Source of the DNA: Streptomyces sp. B21-083
GTDB lineage: Bacteria; Actinomycetota; Actinomycetes; Streptomycetales; Streptomycetaceae
Assembly: GCF_036898825.1 (NCBI RefSeq)
Contig: NZ_JARUND010000001.1
Coordinates: 4,526,001-4,590,000 of the forward strand
DNA length: 64,000 nt
Direction of reading: 5' to 3'
Below the pieces are notes generated by a model. The model ran no database searches. It was not told the DNA's origin and saw only the letters and a list, made by a program, of their open reading frames with translations. The first letter of the stretch is position 1. The number at the start of each line of letters is the position of its first letter. The position numbers and the translations under genes were made by a program. Below are positions 16,732 through 29,885 of the stretch, in pieces.

Positions 16732-17406
16732 GTGGGTTGCATGGTTGATGCAGCGGAGAGGCCGGATGGCCCGAACGTCGAAGCGGACTCGGTTGTCCTG
16801 GATGCCAAGGGGTTGCGTGCCCTGGCGCATCCGGTGCGCGTGCAGTTGGTCGGGTTGCTGCGGAAGTACGGCCCGTCGACGGCCACCCGGCTCGCGGAGC
16901 GGCTGGGCGTGAATTCCGGTACGGCCAGCTACCACCTCCGACAGCTCGGCACGGCCGGTTTCGTCGAGGAGGACACCGAACGCGGCAACGCCCGAGAGCG
17001 CTGGTGGCGTTCGGTGCACCGGACGACCTGGTTCAACGATCCGGAGCTGGCCGAGCGGGAGCCCGAAGCCGCGCTGGCCTACCAGCAGTCCGTCGCCGCC
17101 ATCTACACCCTGCGCACGCAGCAGACCCTGAACGGGCTTCAGACGATGCCCCGCGCATGGCGGAACACCTTCGACATGAGCGACTGGGCCCTTCGGCTCA
17201 CGCCCGAGGAAGCTACCGCCCTGGAACGTGAGTTGACGGAAGTCATCACGCGCTACCGGCGAGACGACCCGGATTCGGCGGCAACGGCCCCCGAGGGAGC
17301 CGAACGGGTCGCCGTGATCACGCAGATCCTGCCCGAACTGGATGCGCCTGCCGCATCGTCGCTCCCTTCTGGCACTCAGGAAGCGGAAGGAGGCCCGACG
17401 TCATGA
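16732..17406 (+). CDS. ArsR-type winged-helix transcriptional regulator
   Basis: 224 aa from GTG 16732 (a second start ATG 16741 is equally possible). The winged helix lies about residues 28-95 (LRALAHPVRVQLVGLL, then ATRLAERLGVNSGTASYHLR). A longer C-terminal half with YQQSVAAIYTLRTQQTLNGL places it in the ArsR/HTH_20 group often paired with MFS exporters in Streptomyces. It lacks the Cys metal site of true ArsR proteins. Its stop overlaps the MFS start (ATGA), so the two form an operon, and a 13-bp palindrome just upstream is a probable operator. Confidence 0.85.
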   Translation: MGCMVDAAERPDGPNVEADSVVLDAKGLRALAHPVRVQLVGLLRKYGPSTATRLAERLGVNSGTASYHLRQLGTAGFVEEDTERGNARERWWRSVHRTTWFNDPELAEREPEAALAYQQSVAAIYTLRTQQTLNGLQTMPRAWRNTFDMSDWALRLTPEEATALERELTEVITRYRRDDPDSAATAPEGAERVAVITQILPELDAPAASSLPSGTQEAEGGPTS

Positions 17407-18740
17407 CCGACGACGCCTCGGAGGCCGATGGCATACCCGGCAAGAGGTCCTTACGGCCGCTGGGTGGAGTGCTGGCGGCCATGGCTGTATCGCTGACCGG
17501 CACGCGGATCTCCGTTGTGGCACTGCCCTGGTTCGTCCTCGTCACCACCGGCAGCGCCACCCAGACCGGACTGGTCGCCTTCTGCGAGATGACTCCCTAC
17601 GTGGTCGTCAAGGCGTTCACCGGACCGCTGGTGGACCGGATCGGCCCGCGGGCCATTTCCTGGACCACCGATCTGGCCAGCGCGACCGCCGCCGCCGCGG
17701 TTCCCCTGCTGCACACCCTGAACCTGCTTTCCTATCCCCTTCTGCTGGTCCTGGTCGCGCTGATCGGCGCGGCCCGGGGACCCGGCGACCTGGCCAAGGA
17801 GGTGATGGTCCCGGAGGCCGCCGAGCGCGGCCGGGTTCCGCTGGAGCGGGCCACCGGTCTATCCGGTGTGATCGAGCGGCTCGCCTCTACCGTCGGCTTG
17901 GCGGTCGGCGGATCCCTGGTGGCGCTGCTCGGTCCCCTGACGGCGCTCGCCGTCAACGCGGGCTGCTTCGCCATCGGATCAGTGATCATCAAACTCGCGC
18001 TGCCTCGCGGCATGGGGCACGCGGCCGAGGAAGCCCCCTCGCAGGCCGGGGAGACGGAACCGGGCTACTGGCGGCGGTTCGGCGAGGGGTTCACCTTCCT
18101 GCGCGGCGAGCCGCTGCTGCTCACCGTCATCTTCATGGTCGGCATCACCAACCTGCTGGACGCGGCGATCACCTCGGTGCTCGTACCCGTCTGGGCCAGG
18201 GAGTCCGGCAACGGGCCGACCGCGATCGGCCTGATGGGCAGCATGATGGGGGCCGCGGCGGTTGGCGGGAGCCTGATCGCCGCGGTGGTCGCGCACCGGC
18301 TGCGGCGGCGGGTGGTGGTTCTCACCGGATTCCTGCTGGCCGGTGCACCAAGGTTCCTGATCCTCGCCTTCGATGCCCCGTTGGGGGTGGTACTGGCCGT
18401 CTTCGCGGTCAGTGGGTTCGGTGCCGGCTTCATCAACCCAGTGCTGGGGGCCGTCCTTGTCGAGCGGGTGCCGCGCCGGATGCTGGGCCGGGTCAACGCC
18501 CTCGGCGACTCGCTGGCCTGGGCCGGCATCCCTCTCGGTGGACTGATCGCGGGGGCGGCAGTGACCGCTGTCGGACTCATGCCGGTGCTGCTCGCCTCCG
18601 GCGCCGCCTACTTCCTCACCACGAATCTGGCTGGACTGCGGTCGGAATGGCGCGAGATCGACCGTACGCGCGGCCGGGGCGTCCTGAAGTCGAAATCCAA
18701 GGACGACGCCTCACGAGGCAGAGCCGATGTGACGACATGA
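17403..18740 (+). CDS. MFS transporter, drug-efflux type
   Basis: 445 aa with twelve predicted membrane segments. The N-terminal TGTRISVVALPWFVL, the VDRIGPR loop after the second helix and the central loop around GETEPGYWRRFGEGFTFL fit the MFS_3/enterobactin-exporter-like group. The substrate cannot be deduced. The ATG overlaps the regulator stop by four bases, so the transporter is expected to be repressed by the ArsR-type protein and induced by its ligand. The C-terminal tail is charged and cytoplasmic. Confidence 0.85.
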   Translation: MTDDASEADGIPGKRSLRPLGGVLAAMAVSLTGTRISVVALPWFVLVTTGSATQTGLVAFCEMTPYVVVKAFTGPLVDRIGPRAISWTTDLASATAAAAVPLLHTLNLLSYPLLLVLVALIGAARGPGDLAKEVMVPEAAERGRVPLERATGLSGVIERLASTVGLAVGGSLVALLGPLTALAVNAGCFAIGSVIIKLALPRGMGHAAEEAPSQAGETEPGYWRRFGEGFTFLRGEPLLLTVIFMVGITNLLDAAITSVLVPVWARESGNGPTAIGLMGSMMGAAAVGGSLIAAVVAHRLRRRVVVLTGFLLAGAPRFLILAFDAPLGVVLAVFAVSGFGAGFINPVLGAVLVERVPRRMLGRVNALGDSLAWAGIPLGGLIAGAAVTAVGLMPVLLASGAAYFLTTNLAGLRSEWREIDRTRGRGVLKSKSKDDASRGRADVTT

Positions 18741-18956
18741 CATCTACGGAAGGGGAGGTCGGCCATCTGGTTTCCTCCTCCCTCCGACCGTTCCATCGCC
18801 CACGCTGCGCGCGCACTCAGATGACCGCTGGTCGGCGGCGTCTGTCGTCGCTCGCGGCCCGGAGGTCTGACCGAGCGAGGTCGAGGCGGGTGTCCATGTC
18901 GGTTGACCTCCCCGTACGACGCCACAGCGGGAAAGGTCCAAGCCCTCCTCTCTGCG

Positions 18957-19275
18957 TCAGCCTCTGACGATGCAGAAGGGATGCCCAGCCGGATCGGTGA
19001 GAACCCGCGCTTTGGCCCCATGAGGCTGGTGATCCGGCACCCCTGCGCCCAGCTCCAGCAGTCGGGCCTCGGCCTCCTCCAAGTCCTCCTCGACCGTGAA
19101 ACAGATGTGAACGTTGAAAACCGATGAAGAGTCCGTCCTCACGGTTGAGACCTGCGAAGTCGGCGTCCGACTTCGGGTGGGGGTCGAGGCCGGTGGCCTG
19201 CTGGTAGAACGTCGCCAGAGCCAACGGATCACTGCAGTCGAGTGTTATCGCGCTCAACTTCATTTGCAGGGGCAT
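18957..19275 (-). pseudogene. VOC/glyoxalase-family protein, frameshifted
   Basis: The N-terminal part MPLQMKLSAITLDCSDPLAL through DGLFIGFQ lies in one frame (start ATG 19275 or 19263). From about 19115 the sequence continues in another frame as VHICFTVEEDLEEAEARLLE and ends PAGHPFCIVRG at TGA 18959-18957. Joined, it is a single VOC domain of about 105 residues of the Glyoxalase_6 type. One base change restores it, so it may be a genuine lesion or an assembly error. Confidence 0.7.
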
Positions 19276-19504
19276 GACACCTCCAGCCGACCAGTGGACT
19301 TCCGCGATCAACATCCTAGAAACAGCTTCCTACGGTTGAGCGGGACACCGGTCGCCGACCTGTCCCACTCGACCGTACGCGCCACAGGCCAGAACTCCAC
19401 CGCTGTGAGGTGACGCTGGGCGATCACGCCTGCTTGATCAGAAAGTCTGTGCGCGAGCGCCAGGTCATCCATCGGCGTCCCTCCTGCTGCTGGGCCTTGC
19501 CCTT

Positions 19505-19995
19505 GACCCATGGCACCATGGCGGGCCAGATCGCCCGGCTGCTGGGCGCCGCCCGGGTGGTCGGCAGCGCAAGCTCACCGGACAAGGCGCAACGACTGAT
19601 GCGCGAACTCGGCTACGACGCCACTGTGCTCGCTCGTTCTGGACACCGTGGGTGGTGAACAGTTGGCGGCCGCCGTCCACGCGGCAAACCGGGGCGCCAG
19701 GATTGCCCTGGTAGGCGCGTTGGACGGTCAGCTGTCCCCCGGCGGAACGGGCGGGAGCGCGCTGGCTGTGCTCGATACCTATCGTCTGCTGACCCGGGGC
19801 ATCACGATCGCCGGCTACAACGGCATGGACCATCCGGAGGTCGAGGCGGAGTGGGAGGCCCACCTCGGAGGTTGGCTTCGGAAAGGTGACATCCAGTTCC
19901 CCTACACCCCGGTCCGCGGAATGGAGCGAGCCCCAGGGGCGTTGCCCGCACTGATCTCCGGCCGCTCCTTCGGGGCGACCATCGTGGAGTTGTAG
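19505..19995 (+). pseudogene. Zinc-binding-type MDR oxidoreductase, truncated and frameshifted
   Basis: The Rossmann segment GTMAGQIARLLGAARVVGSA ... GYDATVL is in one frame (to about 19625). The rest, LDTVGGEQLAAAVHAANRGA to IVEL, is in another, ending at the TAG at 19993-19995. This is the NADP-binding and C-terminal part of an NADP-dependent alkenal reductase-like MDR protein. The N-terminal catalytic domain (about 150 residues) is missing, so it is dead. The next gene is a MerR regulator, a common partner of this enzyme type. Confidence 0.65.
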
Positions 19996-20012
19996 GACCG
20001 GGCGGAGCAGGC

Positions 20013-20438
20013 ATGCGGATCGGCGAGGCAGCGGCGGCAGCCGGGACCACACCGCGCGCTCTGCGCCTGTACGAGGCCCGCGGCCTGCTTCAACCGCCAC
20101 CACGCCCCTCGTCCGGTCAGCGCGAGTACGGCTCCGCCGAGGTGGAGCGCGTCCGAGTCATCCGTAGCCTTCTGGCCCTGGGCCTCACGCTGGAGGACCT
20201 CCGCCGCCGGGCCCACCGCCTGGACCTCCTCGTCCAGGACCAGCCGTCGGCATCCTGTGCCGGCAGCCCCGGCGAGTCCAGTGACGTCGTGGTCGATCGT
20301 CTGACGTTTCTGGACGCGGAGATCGCTCGCCTCACACACCTACGCCTGGGCCTCGCCGTAGCCACAGGGCGGTCGCGATGTGCTCCGGTCCCGCCGACCC
20401 CCCACGAAACCGGCGCGCCGCCTGACCTTGAGCGCTGA
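20013..20438 (+). CDS. MerR-family transcriptional regulator
   Basis: 141 aa. The N-terminal winged helix MRIGEAAAAAGTTPRALRLY, then REYGSAEVERV and a dimerisation helix at about 90-115, are standard. A single Cys (SASCAGS) is present, without the paired Cys of metal or redox MerR proteins, so the effector is probably organic. It starts 18 bp after the broken oxidoreductase gene, and the pair were probably an operon. With the enzyme broken, the regulator may be an orphan. Confidence 0.8.
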   Translation: MRIGEAAAAAGTTPRALRLYEARGLLQPPPRPSSGQREYGSAEVERVRVIRSLLALGLTLEDLRRRAHRLDLLVQDQPSASCAGSPGESSDVVVDRLTFLDAEIARLTHLRLGLAVATGRSRCAPVPPTPHETGAPPDLER

Positions 20439-20538
20439 TCTCCGACCCGCCAGGTCAACCCTCGTGGTCTCGGCCCGACACTCACGCACGGCCTTGGATC
20501 CAATGAGACAGGTCACCGAAGTCACGCATGACTGCATG

Positions 20539-20570
20539 TTGCATCCACTTCTTACTAACTTGTAAGTTAG
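20539..20570 (+). promoter_or_regulatory. Promoter with overlapping TetR-type operator
   Basis: TTGCAT (20539-20544) and TAAGTT (20563-20568) have an 18-bp spacer and are a plausible promoter. CTAACTT (20555-20561) and AAGTTAG (20564-20570) are perfect inverted arms with a 2-nt centre that cover the -10 region, ending 4 bp before the ATG at 20575. The TetR gene in the same operon is the likely ligand-controlled repressor. Confidence 0.55.
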
Positions 20571-20574
20571 AAGC

Positions 20575-21042
20575 ATGACTACGACGACTACGACCATGGC
20601 CGATACGGCCGCCACGGACCCCGCCGCTGTCGAGGACTTCTGTGCTCGGTGGGAGAAGGCGTGGAACGACCACGACGGGGACGCGGTGGCGGCGCTGTGT
20701 GCCGACCACCTCGTCTACGACGAACCCGCTCTGGGCGGGACGGCGTACGGGCCCGACTCCATCCGTCAGTTCGTGAACCACATGGCGGGGATGTTCCCGG
20801 ACTACTCCTTCACCCGGATGGGGCTGTACGGCGAGGTCACTCGGCGCGCAGTGCTCGTCGCCTGGCGCTTCGGCGGCACCCTCGCGGGGACCGGTCACCG
20901 TGTCGAGTTCCACGGTGACGATCGCGTGGAGCTCGGCGAGGACGGCCTCATCCACGCCTACCGGTGCCTGTACGACTTCAAGGGCGTGCTGGACCAGATC
21001 CAGGCCGCCCCGGCGCCGGCCTCAGCCCCGGCCCCGGAGTGA
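20575..21042 (+). CDS. SnoaL-like/NTF2-fold protein
   Basis: 155 aa with a single NTF2-like cone fold (FCARWEKAWNDHDGDAVAAL near the N-terminus, then a conserved Tyr-Asp region and DFKGVLDQIQ at the end). Members act as small cyclases, hydrolases or ketosteroid-isomerase-like enzymes, and the substrate cannot be read from sequence. The first residues are a Thr run (MTTTTTTM), so ATG 20596 is an alternative start. The stop overlaps the GTG of the TetR gene (GTGA), so the two are co-translated. An operator-like palindrome overlaps the promoter. Confidence 0.75.
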   Translation: MTTTTTTMADTAATDPAAVEDFCARWEKAWNDHDGDAVAALCADHLVYDEPALGGTAYGPDSIRQFVNHMAGMFPDYSFTRMGLYGEVTRRAVLVAWRFGGTLAGTGHRVEFHGDDRVELGEDGLIHAYRCLYDFKGVLDQIQAAPAPASAPAPE

Positions 21043-21605
21043 GCAGGCCCGTCGCCGTGCGCAAGCCGGCGAGCGAGCGGCGTGCGGAGATCATGCGGGC
21101 CGCTGACGCCGAGTTCGCCGCGAACGGCCTGGCCGGGACCCGGCTGGAAGCCATCGCCGCGCGAGTCGGTGTCTCCCACCCGCGCATCGTGCAGATGTTC
21201 GGCTCCAAGCGCAGCCTGTTCCTCGACGTCACGCACGCCGCCTTCGACCAAATCGAGGCCGCCTTCGCCGATGCCGAGCCCTCGCTGACCGGGCTCGGCG
21301 ACGCCTACCGGAGCCTGCTGCAGCGCGAGCCCACCATCGGCCTCGTGATGCTTCAGGGCTACGCGGCGGCGGCCGACGAGCCGGTGCGGGAGGCGGTCAG
21401 AGAGCGACAGCTGCGGCTCCAGGAGGCCATCGCCGGCCTGACGGGGGCGGACGCTATGCAGGTACGTACGTTCTTCGCCACCGGGCTGGTGTTCACCGTG
21501 TCCACGCTGCTCGAACTGCCCGACCAACGCGCCGACGCGGAATGGGGCGCCTGGCTCCTCAGGCTCGCCGCACCACCCGGCGACAGCGACAGCGACAGCG
21601 GCTGA
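21039..21605 (+). CDS. TetR-family transcriptional regulator
   Basis: 188 aa. The N-terminal helix-turn-helix (ERRAEIMRAADAEFAANGLA, then VGVSHPRIVQMFGSKRSLFL) is standard TetR. The ligand domain ends in an acidic Asp-Ser repeat tail (GDSDSDSG). The GTG start overlaps the SnoaL-like stop by four bases; GTG 21057 is an alternative. Similar AAGT-rich repeats upstream of both the SnoaL gene and the convergent enoyl-CoA hydratase suggest it may control both units (inference). Confidence 0.85.
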   Translation: MSRPVAVRKPASERRAEIMRAADAEFAANGLAGTRLEAIAARVGVSHPRIVQMFGSKRSLFLDVTHAAFDQIEAAFADAEPSLTGLGDAYRSLLQREPTIGLVMLQGYAAAADEPVREAVRERQLRLQEAIAGLTGADAMQVRTFFATGLVFTVSTLLELPDQRADAEWGAWLLRLAAPPGDSDSDSG

Positions 21606-21622
21606 AGGCTCGTACGGCTGTC

Positions 21623-22327
21623 TCAGCCGAAATTCGTGGCGTCGCGCAAGGTGGTCAGCACGGGCGCGTACATGCGGGCCTTGATGGTGCCGAGGGTGTC
21701 GCCGGCCTTGTTGACCTGGGATTGGGCCAGTTCTACGGCCGTGCTGCGGACGGCGTCCTCGGCGACGGCCTGGTCGACGATGCCCACTGCGGCGGCGTCG
21801 GCGCCGCCGTAGCGGTGGGCGGTGACCATGGCCCGGTGTGCGGCCTGCGGGGCCAGCCGGGCCTGGATGAGGGCCGCCATGCCGGGGGTGAAGGGGATGT
21901 CGATGTCCGCCTCGGGCAGGCACCAGTAGCCCCGGTCGGCGCGCATGACCCGGAAGTCATGGGCGAGGGAGAACATCGCGCCCGCCGCGAAGGTGTGGCC
22001 CTGCAGGGCGGCCACAGTGATCACGGGCAGGGACAGCACCCGCGCGAACAGCGCGTGGACGGAGACGACGTAGTCCTGGTACCGGTCGGCGTTCGCGAAC
22101 AGCCATTCCAGGTCAAGGCCGTTGGAGTAGAACTTCCCCGTCGCCGCCGTCACCAGGGCGCGGGGCCCTTCGGCCTTCTCCACCTCGTCCAGGGCCGCAC
22201 CGACGGACGCGAGCCAGTCGGGGTGGAAACGGTTCTCCCCGTCTCCGAGGTCGAGAACGAAGACGTTGTCCTGGCGGTCGAGCATGGGCATGGCGGCTTC
22301 CTCAGGGGCTTGGTCCGGCTGAGCCAT
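21623..22327 (-). CDS. Enoyl-CoA hydratase/isomerase family protein
   Basis: 234 aa, crotonase fold. Oxyanion-hole segments are SNGLDLEWL and AALQGHTFAAGAMFSLAHDF. The usual catalytic Glu pair positions are not clearly conserved (YWCLPEADIDIPF carries one Glu), which fits the Eci/PECI-like isomerase branch more than classical hydratases. It is convergent with the TetR gene, 18 bp between stops. Its leader holds two exact 14-bp tandem repeats and a TTACC/GGTAA inverted repeat. Confidence 0.8.
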   Translation of the reverse strand: MAQPDQAPEEAAMPMLDRQDNVFVLDLGDGENRFHPDWLASVGAALDEVEKAEGPRALVTAATGKFYSNGLDLEWLFANADRYQDYVVSVHALFARVLSLPVITVAALQGHTFAAGAMFSLAHDFRVMRADRGYWCLPEADIDIPFTPGMAALIQARLAPQAAHRAMVTAHRYGGADAAAVGIVDQAVAEDAVRSTAVELAQSQVNKAGDTLGTIKARMYAPVLTTLRDATNFG

Positions 22328-22332
22328 CTACT

Positions 22333-22381
22333 TACTTGCCTGCTGTTACTTGCCTGCTGTCACTTACCTACTTGTCGGTAA
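22333..22381. repeat. 14-bp tandem repeats and inverted repeat upstream of enoyl-CoA hydratase
   Basis: TACTTGCCTGCTGT is repeated exactly at 22333-22346 and 22347-22360, with a degenerate third copy up to 22375. TTACC (22364-22368) and GGTAA (22377-22381) form an inverted repeat overlapping that third copy. The repeats start 6 bp upstream of the minus-strand ATG at 22327, a position suited to repression. Confidence 0.7.
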
Positions 22382-22433
22382 CTTATGGGGTGCGCCACGG
22401 AACGGCAAGCATCGACGACAAGCCGGCGCCCGC

Positions 22434-24632
<2,199 letters not shown>

Positions 24633-24642
24633 CGTTGTCGGC

Positions 24643-25053
24643 ATGGACATCGCACTGCACTACTCCCACATCACCGTCAACGACCCCGACGAGGCGCTCG
24701 GCTTCTACCGCGACGCACTCGGCTTCGAGGTCCGCAACGACGTCGCGTCCGGCGAACACCGCTGGGTCACCCTCGGCAGCCCCGCGCAGCCGGACCTCGA
24801 AATCGTCCTCTCCGAACCGCACGCGGGCCGTTCCGCGGCCGACGGCGACGCTTTGCAGGAACTGCTCACCAAGGGCGTCATGCCGTCGCTGGTCTTCCGC
24901 ACCGACGACCTCGACGGCATGTTCGAGAAGGTACGGGCCTCCGGCGCCGAGGTTCTCCAGGAGCCCATGGACCAGCCGTGGGGCCCGCGCGACTGCGCGT
25001 TCCGTGACCCCTCGGGCAACCTGGTACGGATCTCGCAGAAGCCGAAGGGCTAG
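24643..25053 (+). CDS. VOC-family protein (glyoxalase/bleomycin-resistance fold)
   Basis: 136 aa. Two beta-alpha-beta-beta-beta units are visible, HYSHITVNDPDEALGFYRDA and SLVFRTDDLDGMFEKVRASG, ending CAFRDPSGNLVRISQ. Metal-ligand positions are His in the first strand and Glu near the end of each unit (LEIVLSEP). Such proteins bind or modify small hydrophobic compounds. It is placed between an AraC regulator and a UvrA2-like ATPase, and is probably co-transcribed with the regulator (10-bp gap). Confidence 0.85.
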   Translation: MDIALHYSHITVNDPDEALGFYRDALGFEVRNDVASGEHRWVTLGSPAQPDLEIVLSEPHAGRSAADGDALQELLTKGVMPSLVFRTDDLDGMFEKVRASGAEVLQEPMDQPWGPRDCAFRDPSGNLVRISQKPKG

Positions 25054-25134
25054 CCGGCCCCTCGGGAGCAGCCCGCGCCGGACCCTGGCGGCACAGCCCG
25101 CCCGACAGACGGAACAGAAGGAGACGGAGACCCG

Positions 25135-27555
<2,421 letters not shown>

Positions 27556-27753
27556 GTGGGGGGCCCGGGGGTAGCTGCTCGCCGAGGGGTGCCACGGGTC
27601 GCGATAGCTCGATCGTGTGATCGTCCGCTCGCGGGCTTGCTGCGTCCCGGGCTGATCGGCCTGACCTGGCTGCGCGACCTGGGACACGGGGTACGGCGTC
27701 AGCGTGCGGGGCCCCCGCTTCTTCCGATCGGGCCGTGAGCCACCGCTCCCCCC

Positions 27754-29844
27754 TCAGAACGGCAACGCCCGCCCGTGCACGACCTCCAGTCGTGACACCG
27801 CTCGGGTCAGCACCACGTACAGCCGGTGCAGTCCCCGACCGGTAGCGCCCTCAGCTTCCACGATTGCCGCCGGTTCCACCACGACCACGTGGTCCCACTC
27901 CAGGCCCTTCACCGCCTTCGCCGGCAGGACCGCGACCCTTCCCCCGCTCAGCGTCACCCCCGCCGCAGCCAAAGCCTCCCGGACAGTGGTCACCTCACCC
28001 TCCGCCGCCACGACCCCCACCGACCCCTCCCCGGCCAGTGCCCGGCGTACCGCTGCGACCACCTCCCCGGCGATGTCGGTCGCCTTCACCACCCTCAACT
28101 CCCCGTCGCCGCGCAGGGATCGGGCCGGTGGTACCGGTACGTCCAGGTGGGCCAGGAGTCGGTTGGCGAAGGCGACCACCGTCCGTGGTACCCGGAATCC
28201 GACGGTCAGGGGGATCACCGTGGCGTCGGGTTTGCCCAGGTGGGCGAGGAGGGGCTGCCAGGCTCGTGCCGCCCACGGTGTGGTGCCCTGTGCCAGGTCA
28301 CCCAGGACCGTCAGCGAGCCGTACGGCACCCGGCGTGCGATCGCCCTGCACTCCATCGGGGAGAGGTCCTGCGCCTCGTCGATCACGACATGACCGTATC
28401 CCTCGGGGTGTTCGATCAGGCCGGCGACCTCATCGAGGAGGACCAGGTCGGCGGCCGACCAGCGCGCCGACTTGCCGGACCTCGGCGGGCGGGCCCAGTG
28501 CACCGCCCGCTGCTCCTCCTCGCCCAGGAGTCCCTCGGCGGCTCGCGCCAACACCCCCTCGTCCGACAGGAGTTCGGCCACCACCTCCGCCGGACGCACC
28601 CTCGGCCACACCGCCTCCACGTACGCCCCGATCGGCCGCGCCCGCTCGACGCGCCGCACCCAGGCGTTCGTCTGCGGCCCCGCCCGCCGTTCCGCCTCCC
28701 GCTGGACGCGGTGCACGATCCGGGTCCGTACGCGCTCGCGCCCCACGGCGTACGGCGGATCCTCGGCCCGTACGCCCGTCACGATCCGCGCCAGTTCCGC
28801 CGCCGGGATCCGCCAGCGGTACGAATCGTCCTTCACCTCAAGGGAGTTGGCCTGGCCCATTGCCTCTTCGGTCGCCACCCGTGCGTACAGTGCCCGGCGC
28901 AGCACCTCCGCCATCCGCGCGTCGTGCTTCACGACGGCGGCCCGTTCGTCGTCCTCGGCGCGCACCGGATGGCCCGCGATCTCGTCCGAGACGGTCGACT
29001 GCCGGACGCCCGTCTCGCCGAGGGCGGGCAGCACCTCCGAGATGTACGAGAGAAACGTGCGGTTGGGTCCGAGGATCAACAGGCCGCCGCGCTGCACGCG
29101 TTGGGGGTAGGTGTAGAGAAGGTAGGCGGCCCGGTGCAGCCCGACGGCCGTCTTGCCGGTGCCGGGGGCGCCCTGCACGCACACGGAGACGCCGAGGCCC
29201 GCCCGTACGAGGTCGTCCTGTTCGGGCTGGATCGTCGCCGCGATGTCCCGCATCGGTCCGACCCGGGGCCGCGCGATCTCCCGCGCGACCAGACCGTCCG
29301 CGCCGCCCGCCAACTCCCTCTCTCCTGAGCCCACTTCCCCCGCGTCGGGTTCCGTCGCCTCCTCGTCCAGGTGCTCGTCCTCCAGGCCGGTGAGGTCGGC
29401 CGAGTCGCCCGTGCTGCCGGGCGCCCAGCCGAACCGGCGCCGTACGGCCACGCCCTGCGGGTCGCGGGCGCTCGCCTGGTAGAAGGCCCGGGAGACGGGG
29501 GCACGCCAGTCCACGACGAGCGGCGGGCGCGTCGGGTGCTCGCTGATGCGCAGGCGCCCGACGTGGTAGCTCGCGCCGCTGTGATCGCCGCCCCGGTCGC
29601 CATCGGCGAAGTCCAGCCGGCCGAAGAACAGGGGCCCTTCGGGCAGTTCGCCCAGCTCCTTCGCCTTGCTGCGGAGCTGGTACCCGAGCACCTCCGCGTC
29701 CGCCCCTGAGGCGGAGACGTCCGCGCCGGTGACGACGTGTTCCCGGGCGCCGTCGATCATCGCGGCGAGTGCGGCGCGGCAGGTGTCGTGATGGGCGCGT
29801 TCGCGGCGCAGGGAGTCGTGGAGCGGGGAGTCGGGTGGCGTCAT
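27754..29844 (-). CDS. helR: HelR/HelD-type RNA polymerase motor ATPase
   Basis: 696 aa, a superfamily 1 helicase-like protein. It has an N-terminal coiled-coil arm (SLRRERAHHDTCRAALAAMI), a split ATPase with Walker A GAPGTGKTAV and Walker B VVIDEAQDLSPME, and a C-terminal VLPAKAVKGLEWDHVVVVEP motif. The RLDFADGDRGGDHSGASYHV and VVDWRAPVSRAFYQ segments are characteristic of HelD, which removes stalled RNA polymerase. The actinobacterial HelR branch displaces rifamycins from polymerase and confers tolerance. ATG 29844 begins the conserved protein; upstream codons are poor. A TetR gene lies 41 bp upstream on the same strand with a palindrome between. Rox 4 kb away strengthens the HelR reading. 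Confidence 0.8.
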   Translation of the reverse strand: MTPPDSPLHDSLRRERAHHDTCRAALAAMIDGAREHVVTGADVSASGADAEVLGYQLRSKAKELGELPEGPLFFGRLDFADGDRGGDHSGASYHVGRLRISEHPTRPPLVVDWRAPVSRAFYQASARDPQGVAVRRRFGWAPGSTGDSADLTGLEDEHLDEEATEPDAGEVGSGERELAGGADGLVAREIARPRVGPMRDIAATIQPEQDDLVRAGLGVSVCVQGAPGTGKTAVGLHRAAYLLYTYPQRVQRGGLLILGPNRTFLSYISEVLPALGETGVRQSTVSDEIAGHPVRAEDDERAAVVKHDARMAEVLRRALYARVATEEAMGQANSLEVKDDSYRWRIPAAELARIVTGVRAEDPPYAVGRERVRTRIVHRVQREAERRAGPQTNAWVRRVERARPIGAYVEAVWPRVRPAEVVAELLSDEGVLARAAEGLLGEEEQRAVHWARPPRSGKSARWSAADLVLLDEVAGLIEHPEGYGHVVIDEAQDLSPMECRAIARRVPYGSLTVLGDLAQGTTPWAARAWQPLLAHLGKPDATVIPLTVGFRVPRTVVAFANRLLAHLDVPVPPARSLRGDGELRVVKATDIAGEVVAAVRRALAGEGSVGVVAAEGEVTTVREALAAAGVTLSGGRVAVLPAKAVKGLEWDHVVVVEPAAIVEAEGATGRGLHRLYVVLTRAVSRLEVVHGRALPF

Positions 29845-29867
29845 TCCAGCCAGCCTACCGAAATAAC

Positions 29868-29880
29868 GTAACCGGGTTAC
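29868..29880. promoter_or_regulatory. Palindrome between TetR and HelR-type genes
   Basis: GTAACC (29868-29873) and GGTTAC (29875-29880) are perfect arms with a single-base centre, within an AT-rich stretch (AATAACG...CATATT) unusual for this region. On the minus strand it lies 23 bp upstream of the HelR-type ATG and just after the TetR stop. It is a likely operator controlling helR, possibly for the adjacent TetR protein. Confidence 0.55.
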
Positions 29881-29885
29881 ATATT

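Noticed and set aside
25081..25134. RAE-like site in front of the UvrA2-like gene
   Set aside because: No GGGGCTTGCGGCAAG-like repeat is present; only a normal ribosome binding site.
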